Shown here: in pieces, positions 11,491 to 23,296 of the stretch
Numbering within the stretch: the first letter of the stretch is position 1
Layout of the letters: each line of letters opens with the position of its first letter
Assembly (NCBI RefSeq): GCF_945859685.1
Contig: NC_079147.1
Coordinates: 180,155,174 to 180,219,173 of the forward strand
Direction: 5' to 3'
Source of the DNA: Eupeodes corollae
Taxonomy: Eukaryota; Arthropoda; Insecta; Diptera; Syrphidae
Length of the DNA: 64,000 nt
Notes under the pieces: model-generated
What the model was told of the DNA's origin: nothing
The model's database searches: none
What the model saw: only the letters and a program-made list of their open reading frames with translations
Translations under genes and position numbers: made by a program

Positions 11491-14320
11491 GTTGTATTTT
11501 CTATGTTTTTTTTTTCAAAATCAAAGAAGCAAACCTGGCAATCCTATAACGAAACAAAAATCAGATAAATCTGATGGTGTTTGGCTTCAAGAAAAATGCG
11601 GTACGCAATAAAAACTTGAAAAAGTTGTGGTTTTTTGTTATATTAATTTTTATGTTTAAGTTTCAATATAATTTCTTTTATTGTTTTTGTTTTCATGTTG
11701 CATGAATATTTAAGTATTTCCACTTTTTCCCTTCTTTGTTTTTGTTTTAATTGGATTGAACTGATTGGAATTGTTTTTATTATGGTAAATTGCTTTTCAA
11801 ATGGATTATAATCGGAACGACTATAGGACGGATTCTAAGCCCCCTTCGTCTATTATTTGTTAACGTATCAATTTCGAATTTACATAAATAAAACCTCTTA
11901 GATGGTCGGTGCCTAGGATTGTCGTTGTCGTTGATGCACATTTTGTTTTTAGATTAATACCACTTGACATTCGATTATGATTATTTGTGTTGTGTGTAGT
12001 GTTAGATTGCAACCCCTTCCACCATCGACCGGACCGCCACTTTACACTTGGTTGGTTTCTTTTTTTTGTAAAACAACACATGAATAGCTTAATAGCAATT
12101 GACAATTAAAAGTGAGGATGAGGAGAGAGGGAAGATGTAATTTGACAGACTGCATCAGGCAGCGCTTAACCACCGACCTGCACGTAAATTGTGCGGTTAA
12201 TTGTGTGTACTTTTAAATTGATTGGAGGCAGATAGATAGTTAAAAGAGAGTCATTACTATCATCCCCATAGTAACACTATATACAGTGTTACAGTACCCT
12301 ACCTATAGCTTCATAAGCTTGTAACACCAACAACAACAACACATATACAACCGAGCACACAAGTGCGGAGGATTTAAGTATGTTTATAATAAAAGGCGTT
12401 CGGACTATACGGGGCATAAACCAGAGATAGTTTTATACTTTATGAAGATTGATTGATTTAAGTGTTGGAAGGAGGTTTAATTATTTTATATCGTGCTGAT
12501 TTTTAAAAATATATAAACAAAAACAAAAAAGTTGAAAAAATATAAATGAAAACAAAAAAAGAAACTGGGTCACGAGAGGAAATTATTATGCAGAAAATCA
12601 ATCAAGCTCAATTGTTTTTCAGCCAGTGTACATATTTTCAATGACTTCGGGTATAAATAGGGTTATGATGGTTATAGATTTGTATCGAGATACTCGATAT
12701 TGAAAAGTGTGAGTCTATAGATAGAGAGATTTTATTTTTAGTCAATTTCAAATAAAAAACGGAAGCAATTTAAAAGTTCGTTAAAATCTATGATTTTATT
12801 AAAGTTTCACGCTTAAATTTTTAGTTGTTTTTGTGTTGAGTTAGGAAACCCTTCTGAAAGTTTTGAACGGAATTTTGTATTATTTGTACTTATGATAGAT
12901 TTTTGTATATATAACGTTTTATTTTTTTTGGAATTTTGATGTTAGTTAAGTTAGTAAGTTCTTTTTGAATGAAATTTTTGACTAACAAATCGGAGTCTGC
13001 AATAATAATTCGGAAAGATTTAATTGATTTTTGCACGAATATGATGAATAATATGGAAGATTATTAAAAATAAACGTTAAAACTTAATACATTTAGGTAG
13101 CACTTATAGTTTGTTGAATTGATTTGTAAATTAACAGCGGTAGTATAATATGGTAAACTGGGGCGTATACGCATTTTTTTTTTATTTAAATGAATTAGAT
13201 AAAACAACGTCTATTTTTTGAACAAATTTTGTTTATTTTTACATACATTTTTACTGTTTAAGTTTTAAAGATCCTATATTAAAAAGTTTTGAAATTAGAC
13301 AAATGAATTTTAACTCGACATGAGCCTGCAAAAAACGTTTTACTTAAAATGGTCTACATTTGGTAGACGGAGAAAATCTTAATTGACAATTTAAACAACA
13401 ATTTTGTAAATTACATTTTATTTGAATAGTATTTTTCTTGAAAAATTGTAATTATATTTTTTTATTAATTTTTGTATTAATTGTTTAATTATTTTTAACT
13501 TTAAGAAATAGTTTTTGATTTATTGTTTATAAATGTATGTTTTCTATTTTTGCTTATTTTGTTTTAGTATTTTGTCGGAAGTGTTGCAACATTTTTCCAT
13601 CGGACGATATTGTAATAGGTCCGGCATGAGAATTGAAAATTTTGACATTTTTCGGCTTTTCAAGGTAACTAGGTTTTAAGAGAGATTTGGTGGTGCACGG
13701 TTTTTTACTATTGCAAAATTTAAAAAAGTGGAAAATATCTTAATTTAATGTTATCGAATTTAATTAAATTTTGTTTTACAAATTAAAATTTCACACATAA
13801 TCGCTATGAAATTAAAAAAATAACAAGGAAATGAAATAAACCGTCAAAAATTTGTCAGGTCAAATAATTTTCGAACAAAAAATGAATATTTTTCACATGT
13901 GCCAAATTTTTGTACATAAGAAGTGACAATTTTTTCGCAAACAATAAATAATTTAAGAAATACTTCTTGAAGTTGTTAAAAATTGATTTTCGACACGAAT
14001 ATATTTACAACACTTAAAAATGTAAGCTTCAAATTATTTGTTTATTATAAAAACATCGTTTTTGGAATTCAGTAAGATTTTTAGAAAAATCCAAGTGTCA
14101 GGATTTTTTTATAAAAAATATAAACATAAAACAAATACAAAACAAAATGTGTAAAATTTATTTTGAATTCGATGATCTTAAGGATAAAATTTGATTCTAT
14201 AGGAAATATTGTTTTTCACTTACAGTTTTGGCCAAAATATTAGAAACTAATCTGTATGTCGTCAACAAATTAATAACTTTAACTAATAAGTAAATTTTCG
14301 TTTTCTAAAATTTTATAAAT
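11491..14320. other. AT-rich non-coding interval
   Basis: No coding sequence is supported. A (CAA)n run lies at 12330-12345. An isolated TATAAATA at 12652-12659 is followed at 12683-12699 by a short perfect inverted repeat (tatcgag / ctcgata with a 3 nt loop). From 12.7 to 14.3 kb the sequence is very AT-rich and featureless. Confidence 0.5.
12652..12659 (+). promoter_or_regulatory. Isolated TATA-box-like element
   Basis: The sequence TATAAATA sits in a locally GC-flanked context (ggg on both sides), unlike the surrounding AT-rich DNA. No downstream open frame with a signal or domain supports a gene, so this is only a possible core promoter. Confidence 0.2.
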
Positions 14321-14324
14321 TACG

Positions 14325-14840
14325 AAGGGCGTTCAATATATTCTCGGTATCGATATGAAGGAAAATGCGAATTCAATTTAAATTGTTTTTATTTTTCAAT
14401 ATAATCTCCCCTAACATCAATGCATTTGTTACATCTTGAGATAAGCTTTTTTAAACCCTCAAAAAAATAAGTTTCCTCTTTCCCTGCAAAATACCCATTT
14501 ATTGCCGACTTGAGTTCTTCATCATCCGAAAATCTTTTTCCACGAAGACATTTTTTCAAATCCGGAAAAAGGAAGTAATCACTAGGGGCAAGGTCTGGAC
14601 TATAGGGTGAATGTTGAATTTCTTCAAAACCACAATCTCGCACAGCAGCCTTGGAAACTCACGTTGTGTGAACAGGAGCGTTGTCATTAAGAAGCAACAC
14701 ACCCGCTGCGAGTTTACCCCGTCTTTTCTTTTTAATTTCCTCCCGCAAATTATGCAAAAGGGAAGCGTAGGATTTGGCGTTGATGGTTTCACCTTCGTAT
14801 GTATGTTCTTCTGAATAAACCACAAAAGAAAATAGTTTTC
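14325..14840 (-). pseudogene. mariner-type transposase remnant (C-terminal half)
   Basis: On the minus strand the C-terminal part of a Tc1/mariner transposase is clear. It reads YEGETINAKSYASLLHNLREEIKKK (about 14810-14735), then LLLNDNAPVHTT (around 14680, carrying the second catalytic Asp), then an in-frame stop where a Trp is usual. VSKAAVRDCGFEEIQH follows, then YSPDLAPSDYFLFPDLKKCLRG (third Asp of the D,D34D triad), and the protein ends EETYFFEGLKKLISRCNKCIDVRGDYIEK at 14389. Upstream sequence with the N-terminal helix-turn-helix region and first Asp is missing. A word near 14325-14350 may be the residue of a terminal inverted repeat. Confidence 0.9.
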
Positions 14841-14999
14841 AAAACGGTTTATTAAATATGACGTAAGTAGAACAGTAAGACCAATTTTTTTGTTGGACAA
14901 AACAAACGCAACTATCTTTTTTTTACTAATAGAGAAAATTTAGCCCGTTAAAGGAAAATATGAGAATAAAAACAGGCGTCCCACACTTTTACTTCCCAT

Positions 15000-16565
15000 C
15001 CTGTTTGTCGATTTGTCTTTCCTAAAAAGTTTGTAGGTTTTCGTGTTTTGTTAAAAAAGTTGTCAATTGAATTATTCTTAAAAGTTTAAAAATTGATAAC
15101 AATTTTTTGCATATGATAAAATAGTTTGATTCCAAAATCTATTTTGGTTAACGAGTTTTTTTAGTTGTTAAGCAATTTTTAACAATTTAAGTAGTTTTTC
15201 TTATTTCTCATATTATCAAAAAGAAATTGGATGAATGAAATTAATTTGAAGTCAATAACTTTTATCATTCACGTGATATCGCGAATCGAACATCATTTTT
15301 ACAAAATTTTCGCGTTTTTTAGAGTTTTTTTCTTTTAAAAAAAACGGACTGTTAAATTTTTATCAAAATTTTACTGAATGCCGTAAACAATATTTCTTGT
15401 GAGATGAAATAAGTTCGAAAACAATGTTTTTAATTATTGAATAGGCATTTGAGTCGAAAATAAATTTCTACCAACTTAGAGAAATGATTTTTTAAGGTTT
15501 TTATTTTTTGTAAAACTTTCAATATTTCTCATAAGATTACATTAGATTCAAGCCAAAACCTATAAGTTTTGAATGATTCTTAAGTCGAAAATGATTTTTA
15601 ACCTACTTTCGATAATTATTTTTAAGGTTTTTAATTTTTTGTAAAAAACTGTCAATTCGATTTTTCTCAAAATGATGCTCAATTTTGACAAAAATATTTT
15701 AAAAAAATAATATAAGTTTAGAGCCAACTTCTCAAAGTTTTGAATAGTTATTTGAGTGGAAAATCAGTTTTTACTTACTTTTGTTAATTTTTCTCATAGG
15801 TTTTTATTTTTTGTAGAAAAACTGTTAATTCGATTTTTCTCAAAATTTTACTGAATGTTGAGTGCAATATTTCTTGTAAAATACAATAAATTGGAAGCCA
15901 TAATCTCAAGTTTTTAAAAAGATATTTGAGTCGAAAACCCATTTTTACCAACTTCGAAAAATGATTTTTTAAGGTTTTTATTTTTTGTAAAACTCTCAAT
16001 GTGATTTTTCAAACAAATTTATCGAATGTTCAATAAAATATTTCTCATAAGATTACATTAGATTCAAGCCAAAATCTCATAGTTTTGAAAAGACATTTAA
16101 GTCGAAAATCATTTTAACCTACTTTTGATAATTATTTTTAAGGTTTTTAATTTTTTGTAAAAAAACTGTCGATTCGATTTTTCTTTAAATGGTACTCAAT
16201 TTTGACAAAAATATTTATTAAAAAAAATTAAATAATATTAAGGCCAGTGTCTCAAAGTTTTGAAAAGTTATTTGAATCGAAAATCAGTTTTTCATTACTT
16301 TTATTAGTTTTTCCCTTAGGTTTTAATTTTTTTTAGAAAAACTGTTAATTCGATTTTTCTCAGAATTTTACTGAATGTTGAATGCAATTACTCTTGTAAG
16401 AAACAATAAATTTGAAGCCATAATCTCAAGTTTCTTAAAAGATATTTGAGTCGAAAATCCATTTTTACCAACTTTGAGTTATGTTTTTTGTTTAGGTTTT
16501 TATTTAAAACAAAAAAACTATCAATTTGATTTTTCCTTTTCTGCATCTTTTTGCACTTTAATATG
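15000..16565. repeat. Degenerate ~172 bp tandem array with ~520 bp higher-order period
   Basis: A unit recurs about ten times. It consists of 'aaggtttttattttttgt' + 'aaaactgtcaattcg' + a variable 'tttctc...' block + 'gaagcc..aatctcaaagttttgaaaag' + 'atttgagtcgaaaat'. Anchor positions are about 15030, 15155, 15318, 15495, 15624, 15796, 15972, 16141, 16317 and 16493. Spacings in the clean part are 172, 176, 169, 176 and 176 bp. Every third unit is more alike: copies at 15531 and 16047 share 'ataagattacattagattc' (516 bp apart), and 15816 and 16336 share the same 'gaaaaactgttaattcg' word (520 bp apart). Unit 4 has lost about 40 bp. No coding frame is conserved. Confidence 0.8.
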
Positions 16566-17386
16566 AATACAAAATTTATTAGAAGGTATCTCTTCTGGTT
16601 CTTGAGCTATGGATAAAGGAAAAAGGTAACGAACGTACGTACACACGCACGCACAGACATCTTTCTAAAATCCTTTTATTTTGACTCTAGGGACTTTAAA
16701 ACGTCGAGAAATGTCAAAATTTTCAATTTGACAAATAAGACCCATTACAATAACTTCATATAAGAAGTTTATAATAATAGAATATAAAAGTGGAATGAGT
16801 CAAATTAAAATATTTGGAAAATATTCAATTTCCAAATCAGTGCTTAAGTGATTAAAAACAAGGGCTTTGCTACCAAATACTATCAATATTTTAGTCAGAC
16901 TAAAAGTTATATGTATTTTTTAAAAGCTTCTTTTGTTTTGGCCAACACTGCATAAGGTAATTACCTTTGAAAAGTTTAATGGATATTGTTTGTAAGAAAC
17001 TAAAACCTTCAAAAACTGCTCTTAAAAATTGGTTTTAAATAAAATTATTGCGGAAAAACAGAAATTCAAATAAAGCTTATTCAATCGTATGCAAGACATA
17101 ATTGTCAAGTCAACTTTAAGTTATTTAAAAAAAATGAAAATTACAAACAAAAACAACTAAAAACTAATTGGATTTCGCCTCAAATATCTTAAAGTAGAGA
17201 CAAATTTTGACTTTAAAAAAACATTTGTTATATATATTTTGTAAAACTGTTAAAAATACCGACAGAAAATGGTGCGGCTCTGTGTTAATGGGAAGTTATT
17301 GAATTGCATCCCAGCCTGTTTCTTTTGCCATAAAAAAAACCTTTATAATACGACTGTTGACAAAGTTTCATTCTTGTTTTCTGATA
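16566..17386. other. Array-end module and AT-rich interval
   Basis: The array ends in a non-repeated module (16560-16790). This contains a (cgta)/(cgca) microsatellite-like stretch (16632-16656) and the words 'aacgtcgagaaatgtc' and 'acccattacaataac', which stand out against the AT-rich background. The remainder up to the SINE has no recognised content. Confidence 0.4.
17371..17386 (+). repeat. Target-site duplication, left copy
   Basis: 16 bp ttcttgttttctgata, identical to 17554-17569 on the other side of the SINE. Confidence 0.9.
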
Positions 17387-17553
17387 AAATAAATAAATTG
17401 GTTGGCGCAACAGTCCGTTGGGAACCAAGGCCTAGACTTACAACTCTCAACCATTTCTGTGTGCAAGTACTGTTGCCAGGAATGGAAGGCAGGGATTGAA
17501 CCCAAGACCCCTTCCATGACAGTCTAACGCACTAACCATCATGCCACGGGTAC
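17387..17553 (-). mobile_element. tRNA-derived SINE, short variant with perfect target-site duplication
   Basis: The minus strand begins GTACCCGTGGCATGATGGTT (A-box region), has GGGTTCAATCCC (B-box) about 40 bp on, and ends in the family 3' segment ('cggactgttgcgccaacc') plus an (A/T)-rich tail (aaataaataa on the plus strand). It is flanked by a perfect 16 bp direct repeat, ttcttgttttctgata, at 17371-17386 and 17554-17569. Compared with the copies at 8.05 and 40.4 kb it lacks about 100 bp of the internal body. The perfect duplication indicates a comparatively recent insertion. Confidence 0.92.
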
Positions 17554-17569
17554 TTCTTGTTTTCTGATA
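17554..17569 (+). repeat. Target-site duplication, right copy
   Basis: 16 bp ttcttgttttctgata, identical to 17371-17386. Confidence 0.9.
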
Positions 17570-19380
17570 GCTTTTGATAACTTTATTTCCTAATTTGTTG
17601 TGGTAACAAATCTATTATATCAAGGTTTTTGAGAGAAATATATTGTTGAGAATATGTGTTTTGTAAATTTTACCAGATAGTTAAAATCAAAGTGCTTCTT
17701 AAAATCACCAAAACTTCAAAGACTAAAAGTTTGCCAAAACTTCAATTAATGTCAAATAAAGGCTTATACTTCATCTTTTAACTGATGAGAACTTCTGGAG
17801 ATACATAAATGGTTTAAATGTATCTAAAATATTAAGATTTGGGATTTGCAAATTCTGCACACAATTGTTTTTTTACCAACTATGACTTTCCCAACTTTTG
17901 CTCTAAAAAGATAAATTTTCTTGACATGCGTAAGGAAGGCATATTTCAAAAAGGTGATTCAATTGAATAATTAAAAGGAGATGTCTTAATTCAGAACATG
18001 TATATTTTTGAATCGTTGAAAGCTAGTTAAGATTAGTACTATCTTAAGATCTTATCAACGAAATATTTATAAAGTTTGTACTCGTACATTCGCTTCTTCA
18101 CTAACGTCTATACCCTCTTGATGGCTTAAACTCCGATATTTGAAATTAAACAAACACACGAACCAAAGAAAAAAAAATTGTCATTTATTTATTTGCAAGC
18201 ATAGGGCATTGTTTCCTTATTTACTCAAATAATGTCAAATATGACCTTCGTTCATGAAATTCAATCTATATATTTATTGTTTCCTTCTTTTATTTTGTAT
18301 TTAAGGATTTAAACAACTTAATGCATTAGCATTAGTTATTTATTGGCTATAAATGTGCTCTGTTTTCTAATCGTGGAACATGAAGGTAGTTGATGAAATT
18401 TATTGCAGTTCTATGTAAATCGACAATGCATAGAAATTGACTTTTTTATTTTATTCTAAGCCAATTTCAATTTAAACTTCTTTTTTTTTTGTATCTAAAT
18501 TGATTTCTATTTTAAGTAAAAGATACTAATGGGATTTCTTTTAAATTGAAAAAGTTCTTTTTTTTGCCATTATTTTATGTAATAAATTGCTAAGGTAGAT
18601 TAAAGTGGTTATGTTCACACGATAAAAAGTAAAAGCTTATAGTGACTTTTTTTATCTGGTTTGCGAAATTATTTCGCATTCGCCGTAGCTTTGATGTGTA
18701 AAATTTAGCATGTAAAAATAATGTTGGTGATATTTTTTTTTTGTAGAAATTCACATAAGACTTTTGTCCAAAAATGTTCTCTAAATATGAATCATAACTA
18801 ATATTTGTTATTGTATATTTTATCATATTGTTTTTATTTTTTTAGCAGCAACCAACATTATATAAAGCTAGAAATTCTAGGTAATTTAGACTTGCAAATA
18901 CTTCCTATGAACCAGTTTCATAATATTCAAGTCGATATACTTATGCTTTCCATCATCTGGCAAGAAAAAAACGCCAAAAACCAGAAGCATACCAACAATA
19001 ATATAATGGCTTTCACCAAAACACACACGACTACTCATCATTAATTAAAAACATTTACATTTAATTTAATGGTGTCAACATTTGTGAGGAATTAGAGTCT
19101 ATTGACTTATAACTTATAACTTGTTTTTCAAAAGTTTTCCACTTTATATCAATGAAGATAATAAATTTAGTGTGTGAATATTATTCTGAATTTCTTTTTA
19201 AGCTTGAAACATATTCCTACTGGTTTTTAAAAGTCTTTGCTCCTAAGTTTTCTTTTTTCATAATTCAACCATTGTTACTTCGAATTCAATTTTTGCATTT
19301 ATTTCAAAAATATTAATTGCAGAAGTCATTGTTTTACCTCAACTTGTAAACTTGTATCAGACGCAAAATCTTAAATGTCT
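17570..19380. other. AT-rich non-coding interval
   Basis: No coding region, RNA gene or repeat that I can support. Short open frames (18590-18826, 18805-19044) have no recognisable domain. Confidence 0.45.
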
Positions 19381-19389
19381 TTTACACTA

Positions 19390-20300
19390 ATCATGGCAAA
19401 AGTTTTCAAAATATTGCTACTAAAAAGGCTCAGCAAAATAAAAGAAAAAAAGACTGATTTCGAAACCATCAGTTTGAATTTAGAATTAGACATTCCAAGC
19501 TAAGCCAAGTACATCGAATTACGGATGTGGTGAAAAAGGCACTTGAAGAAAGTATATTTGGATAAATACTGAAATGTTGGTCAAGATTAAGAAAAGGTTT
19601 GGCACTTGGGACGTACAAACTGCATAGGTACCTTCCCAGGCAGTACTACAAAATTTTGGAATCATATGTTACTCCTTAGAGTTCGGTACAACTAAAATTA
19701 TTTGGAATACAAGAAAATAGAAGCAAGTTTACCACAAGGAAGTGTGCTAGGACCAATATTTTTTTTTTTTATATTCAAGGAATTTTCTTGTGGACACCAT
19801 TACTATTATGGCACCTTTACTAATAATGCTGCAATATTGGGGCCAGACAGATACGATGCAAAGGCTACACAAAAATTGCAATATGCTGTCGATAATGTAA
19901 GTATTTTGCTGAAAAAATGGCGTTTTAAACAAAATTGACGCATCTGTTTAAATTAAGAAAAACAATGCCGTACCTTAGGTACTCCAATACTGCTAAAAAC
20001 CTTTAAATGACTTTGGATGGCGAATAAAGGGCTGAAGCTATCCAAAAGTTCCAAAGATCGTCTGCCTTCAAGTTATATTGGCAGTGACTTAAAAACAAGC
20101 TCCATCACTTCTCAGCGACTTAAACGTCATACCAACTTCAAAAAGTAGATTGTCTTAAATGTGCAAGACAAAGTTCGGATATTAAGAAGAGCCAGGCCTT
20201 ATGAGCTGATGGTCTAAAACCTATGGAAATTAAAAACTTCTTCTAAAGCTAATGATAAATTAATAAAGAAAAATCATCGGTCGATCTTTCATAGATGGGT
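19390..20300 (+). mobile_element. Jockey-clade reverse transcriptase remnant
   Basis: At 19702-19938 an open stretch reads ASLPQGSVLGPIFF (motif B), then a decayed TFTNNAAILG in the place of the TFADDTAI catalytic block (both Asp replaced), then KLQYAVDNVSILLKKWRFKQN. The last block is typical of the Jockey clade, where it follows the active site. Upstream (19490-19700) and downstream (19940-20230) are frameshifted pieces of the same domain. The mutated catalytic residues and many frame changes show that it is inactive. Confidence 0.8.
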
Positions 20301-22960
20301 CCTGATTTAGTGTGGTTAGAGTCCTACACTACTCAGAAAAAAAGTTTAAATTTCTTCATAAAACTTAAGGTTTTTACTTGGGACTTAAATTTTCGTGGCA
20401 CCTCTTTTTAATTTCAAGATTTAAAACTCGCTTCAAAGACCTTTTACTTTGGAAGGACGTAGATTTCTAACAAACAAACCCCACTTTTAGAAATCTCTTT
20501 CTCAACTTAAAGATAGGGTTTTTTGCCTCTTTTAATAGCTTTCCATTAAGTAACCTAATCTTTTGCGTGAAATGATTTGTGTTTGTTTCATTTTAAGAAA
20601 ATAATCCATTTCAATTTAGAAATTCTAAAATATTTCCTAACACAAATCCTCTCATTTTCCTTCTTCAACTAGGTACTGCAAAAAGCTTTCCTTTCTTTTA
20701 TTTTTAACCTTTTAAAAATAAACAAGTATTAATGGAGACAAAGGATAACCAACCCTTTTCTTATTTGTTCTTTACTTTGTTTTGTTTTTTTATGTGAAAC
20801 CACACATATAATCAAAACAGAATTAGGTAAATGGAGAAAAATGAAAATTTATTTTATTGTTACTTCGTGTTGCTAATGTTGTGTTGGTTGTGAGGGGTGA
20901 GGAGTGTGAGGCGAGGATCCTTATGGAAGTCATCATCACCATATTTTTGCTCTGACAATTCTACATACATAAATGAGTGTGTATATATATTTAGCCTTCC
21001 TCAACGAATTCCAGAAAAACAACAAGACATCCTTTTAACGATGTCATTGTGTACACAAAGTAGTTATATGCATACCTACTTTACTCCTCTATACTCAAGT
21101 TATATCCACGTGGTGCGTAGGTTTTGAAACTCAATGTCCAACATAAATGAGAACACCAACAGCATCTAGATGTACAGTACATAGGATGAAGGTACCCTTT
21201 CTATCTACCTTCGTTTTGATTTAAGTCAACACTCAACATGTTGACCTTTTTATAATTTTCATGTCCTTCCTTCCACGCAAAACCAATTTTATGGAAAAAG
21301 GAGATGTTTCCATGTACTTGTACCTTACCTACTTGTATGTATGTTGTTTACCTACCTCTGTAGGTACCTGCTCTTGTGCAACAGAAAATGTAGGTCACAT
21401 TAATTAACATACCTTTTACATTTAAAGTGATGGAAACAAAAATGTAGGAAGTTGCACTTTTTAAGTGACATGACTTATGGTTTAACAGAGGACTCTCACA
21501 AAGTTCTAGATATACCTAAATAATAACTTCCGAGTGCAAAGGCTGCCACCAAAAAGTTGCAAGTGCGTGTGGGTTTCATTGGTAATTTTTAAGTCTTTTT
21601 AAATTTTGATTCACAGGAATACATTTTTTTACCTTAATGAAAAATTTTCAAATATAAATTTCTAGGCACTGACCAAGTTCTTATATTGAAACCTTATCCT
21701 GAAAGATATCTTAATATTTCAATTTTCTATATTCGACTGATTTTCCAAAAATTCTGTAGCAAATAATCTCCTTCTAACGTAACCTGAGTGAGCGTGGCAA
21801 AAGTGAAGTTTAAATTTTACGAACAATTTCAGAACATTTACAAGCACTTTCTTTAATCGTTATTTATTTGGTTTGTTGAAAAACACATTAAACTGGGTAT
21901 CGAAGTTCAGCTAAAACACTGTAATAGTTTTCTTGAACCCACTCAAAGTTATAACTTTAGTTTCAAATCACAAATTCAAATTTGGTAAACAAAATTAAGC
22001 CCCTATTCTTATGTTTTATCTTAAAATTAAATGTTTTCAAACTTTGTTCACAAACCTAAAAAATAACCCGAAAACTGTCTAATAAATCCAGTAATATTTT
22101 GGTGCTTATTTCATCCCACTAAACAGTGTAACACATTTTTGCCAATTTTGTTGCAAGGCACTTTTCCAGTATAGCCTTTAATTTTGTTTTCATCTTTTCT
22201 ATAGATTCTTTTTTGATCTTAAGTTCATCAAATAGTCAAAACTATTATTTTGCTAAGTCTTGACTGACTAGCTACTACGCTACTAGCAGATCGATATGGG
22301 TGAATTTGTAGTGGAATAATTAGGAATTGACTTTTCTAAGGCCTAAATGGTCAATTAAAATTAATTTCTTTAAACAATTTTTACCACACATAAAATTTTG
22401 TTTATGGCAAAGCTTGCTCACTGAAAACCTTCTGTGTTCACGGTATTGGAAGCAGATTTCTTTTACAAGAAAAATCAGAAAAAAATTCGCAAAATTCTAT
22501 ATGAAAAGTCTAGAATGTGAAGCCTAGGGAATTCTTATTTTGTCAATTTGGTTATAATATTTCGAATTTAAGATTCAAACTTAGAGTATTGATCAAAGAG
22601 AATTAAAAAAATCAAACCTTGTCTACATCAAAAAATGTTCTAATAGCTTGTTCACTAGCCCGAAACACCATGAACACGTAACTAGTGTTCAAACACAAAA
22701 ATAACACCTTCTATCTAATTTTAATCCAATCACACCCCCACTAATGATCTTGTTTTTTTTTCTTTTTCAATTCATTATAAATCAATTCTCAAAACACTTG
22801 CTGATTTACTGACGTATGTATACTTGAAATAATATCAACAAATAATACAAATGGATATGAACAACACATTTTATTCCCTCGAATTTGCAGTAAATATGAA
22901 ATATTTATCATCACATTCTCATGAAGCGAAAGTAGCTAGGTACTTCTCTGATACTTCTTG
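20301..22960. other. Non-coding interval, no gene recognised
   Basis: This interval is AT-rich, with occasional GT/AC-rich words (21170-21400). No coding, RNA or mobile element could be supported. If the gene at 23.07-23.30 kb continues leftward, this would be intron 1. Confidence 0.4.
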
Positions 22961-23071
22961 AAATCTTCGTCATTGTTTGATAAGATTAGTCATACAGATA
23001 TCGCATAACCAGTCTGATAGAAAAAGAGGGGGGAAAGGGGACTTATTTAAGAAACAATCAATTAAACTCAC

Positions 23072-23296
23072 CTTTGGATCTAAAATGCTTCGCTCTAGAC
23101 TATCCTCCCGCTTGCTGCCATTGCCTTGATGCTGTTGCTGTTGATTACTTGCCTCCAATCTTAATCGGGCACGTTCGACGCGTGCCAAAGTTGGACTATC
23201 AAGTATCGATGGTGTGCGACTTGGTGTCGATGGTTGATGTTGTGGTGGCGGTGGCGGCGTTTGGCCATTATTGGGTTCTGTAGGAGTAACTAGCAT
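23072..23296 (-). CDS. First coding exon of an unidentified host gene (75 codons)
   Basis: On the minus strand the ATG at 23296-23294 opens 75 codons, ending ...DSLERSILDPK at a canonical phase-0 splice donor AAG|GTGAGT (exon end 23072, intron start 23071). Upstream in frame there is a stop (TAA) some 35 codons before with no other ATG between, which supports this start. The peptide has a Pro-rich tract (residues 12-25, QTPPPPPQHQPS), a Ser/Thr-Pro segment (SRTPSILDSPT), a charged helix-prone stretch (LARVERARLRLEASNQ), a Gln/His run and a final basic-acidic segment. This looks like a disordered N-terminus of a signalling or cytoskeletal regulator, but I do not recognise the gene. Further exons would lie at lower coordinates, possibly outside the window. 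Balanced codon use and higher GC than the flanks favour a real exon. Confidence 0.7.

Noticed and set aside
12683..12699. Perfect 7 bp inverted repeat near a TATA-like site as an operator
   Set aside because: Too short to distinguish from chance in AT-rich DNA and no gene follows.
14556..14900. 114-codon minus-strand open frame as a separate gene
   Set aside because: It is an out-of-frame reading of the mariner transposase; the true frame has the NDNAPVH and SPDLAPSD blocks.
17490..17553. A second tRNA gene
   Set aside because: Same argument: flanking target-site duplication and shared 3' end show a SINE.
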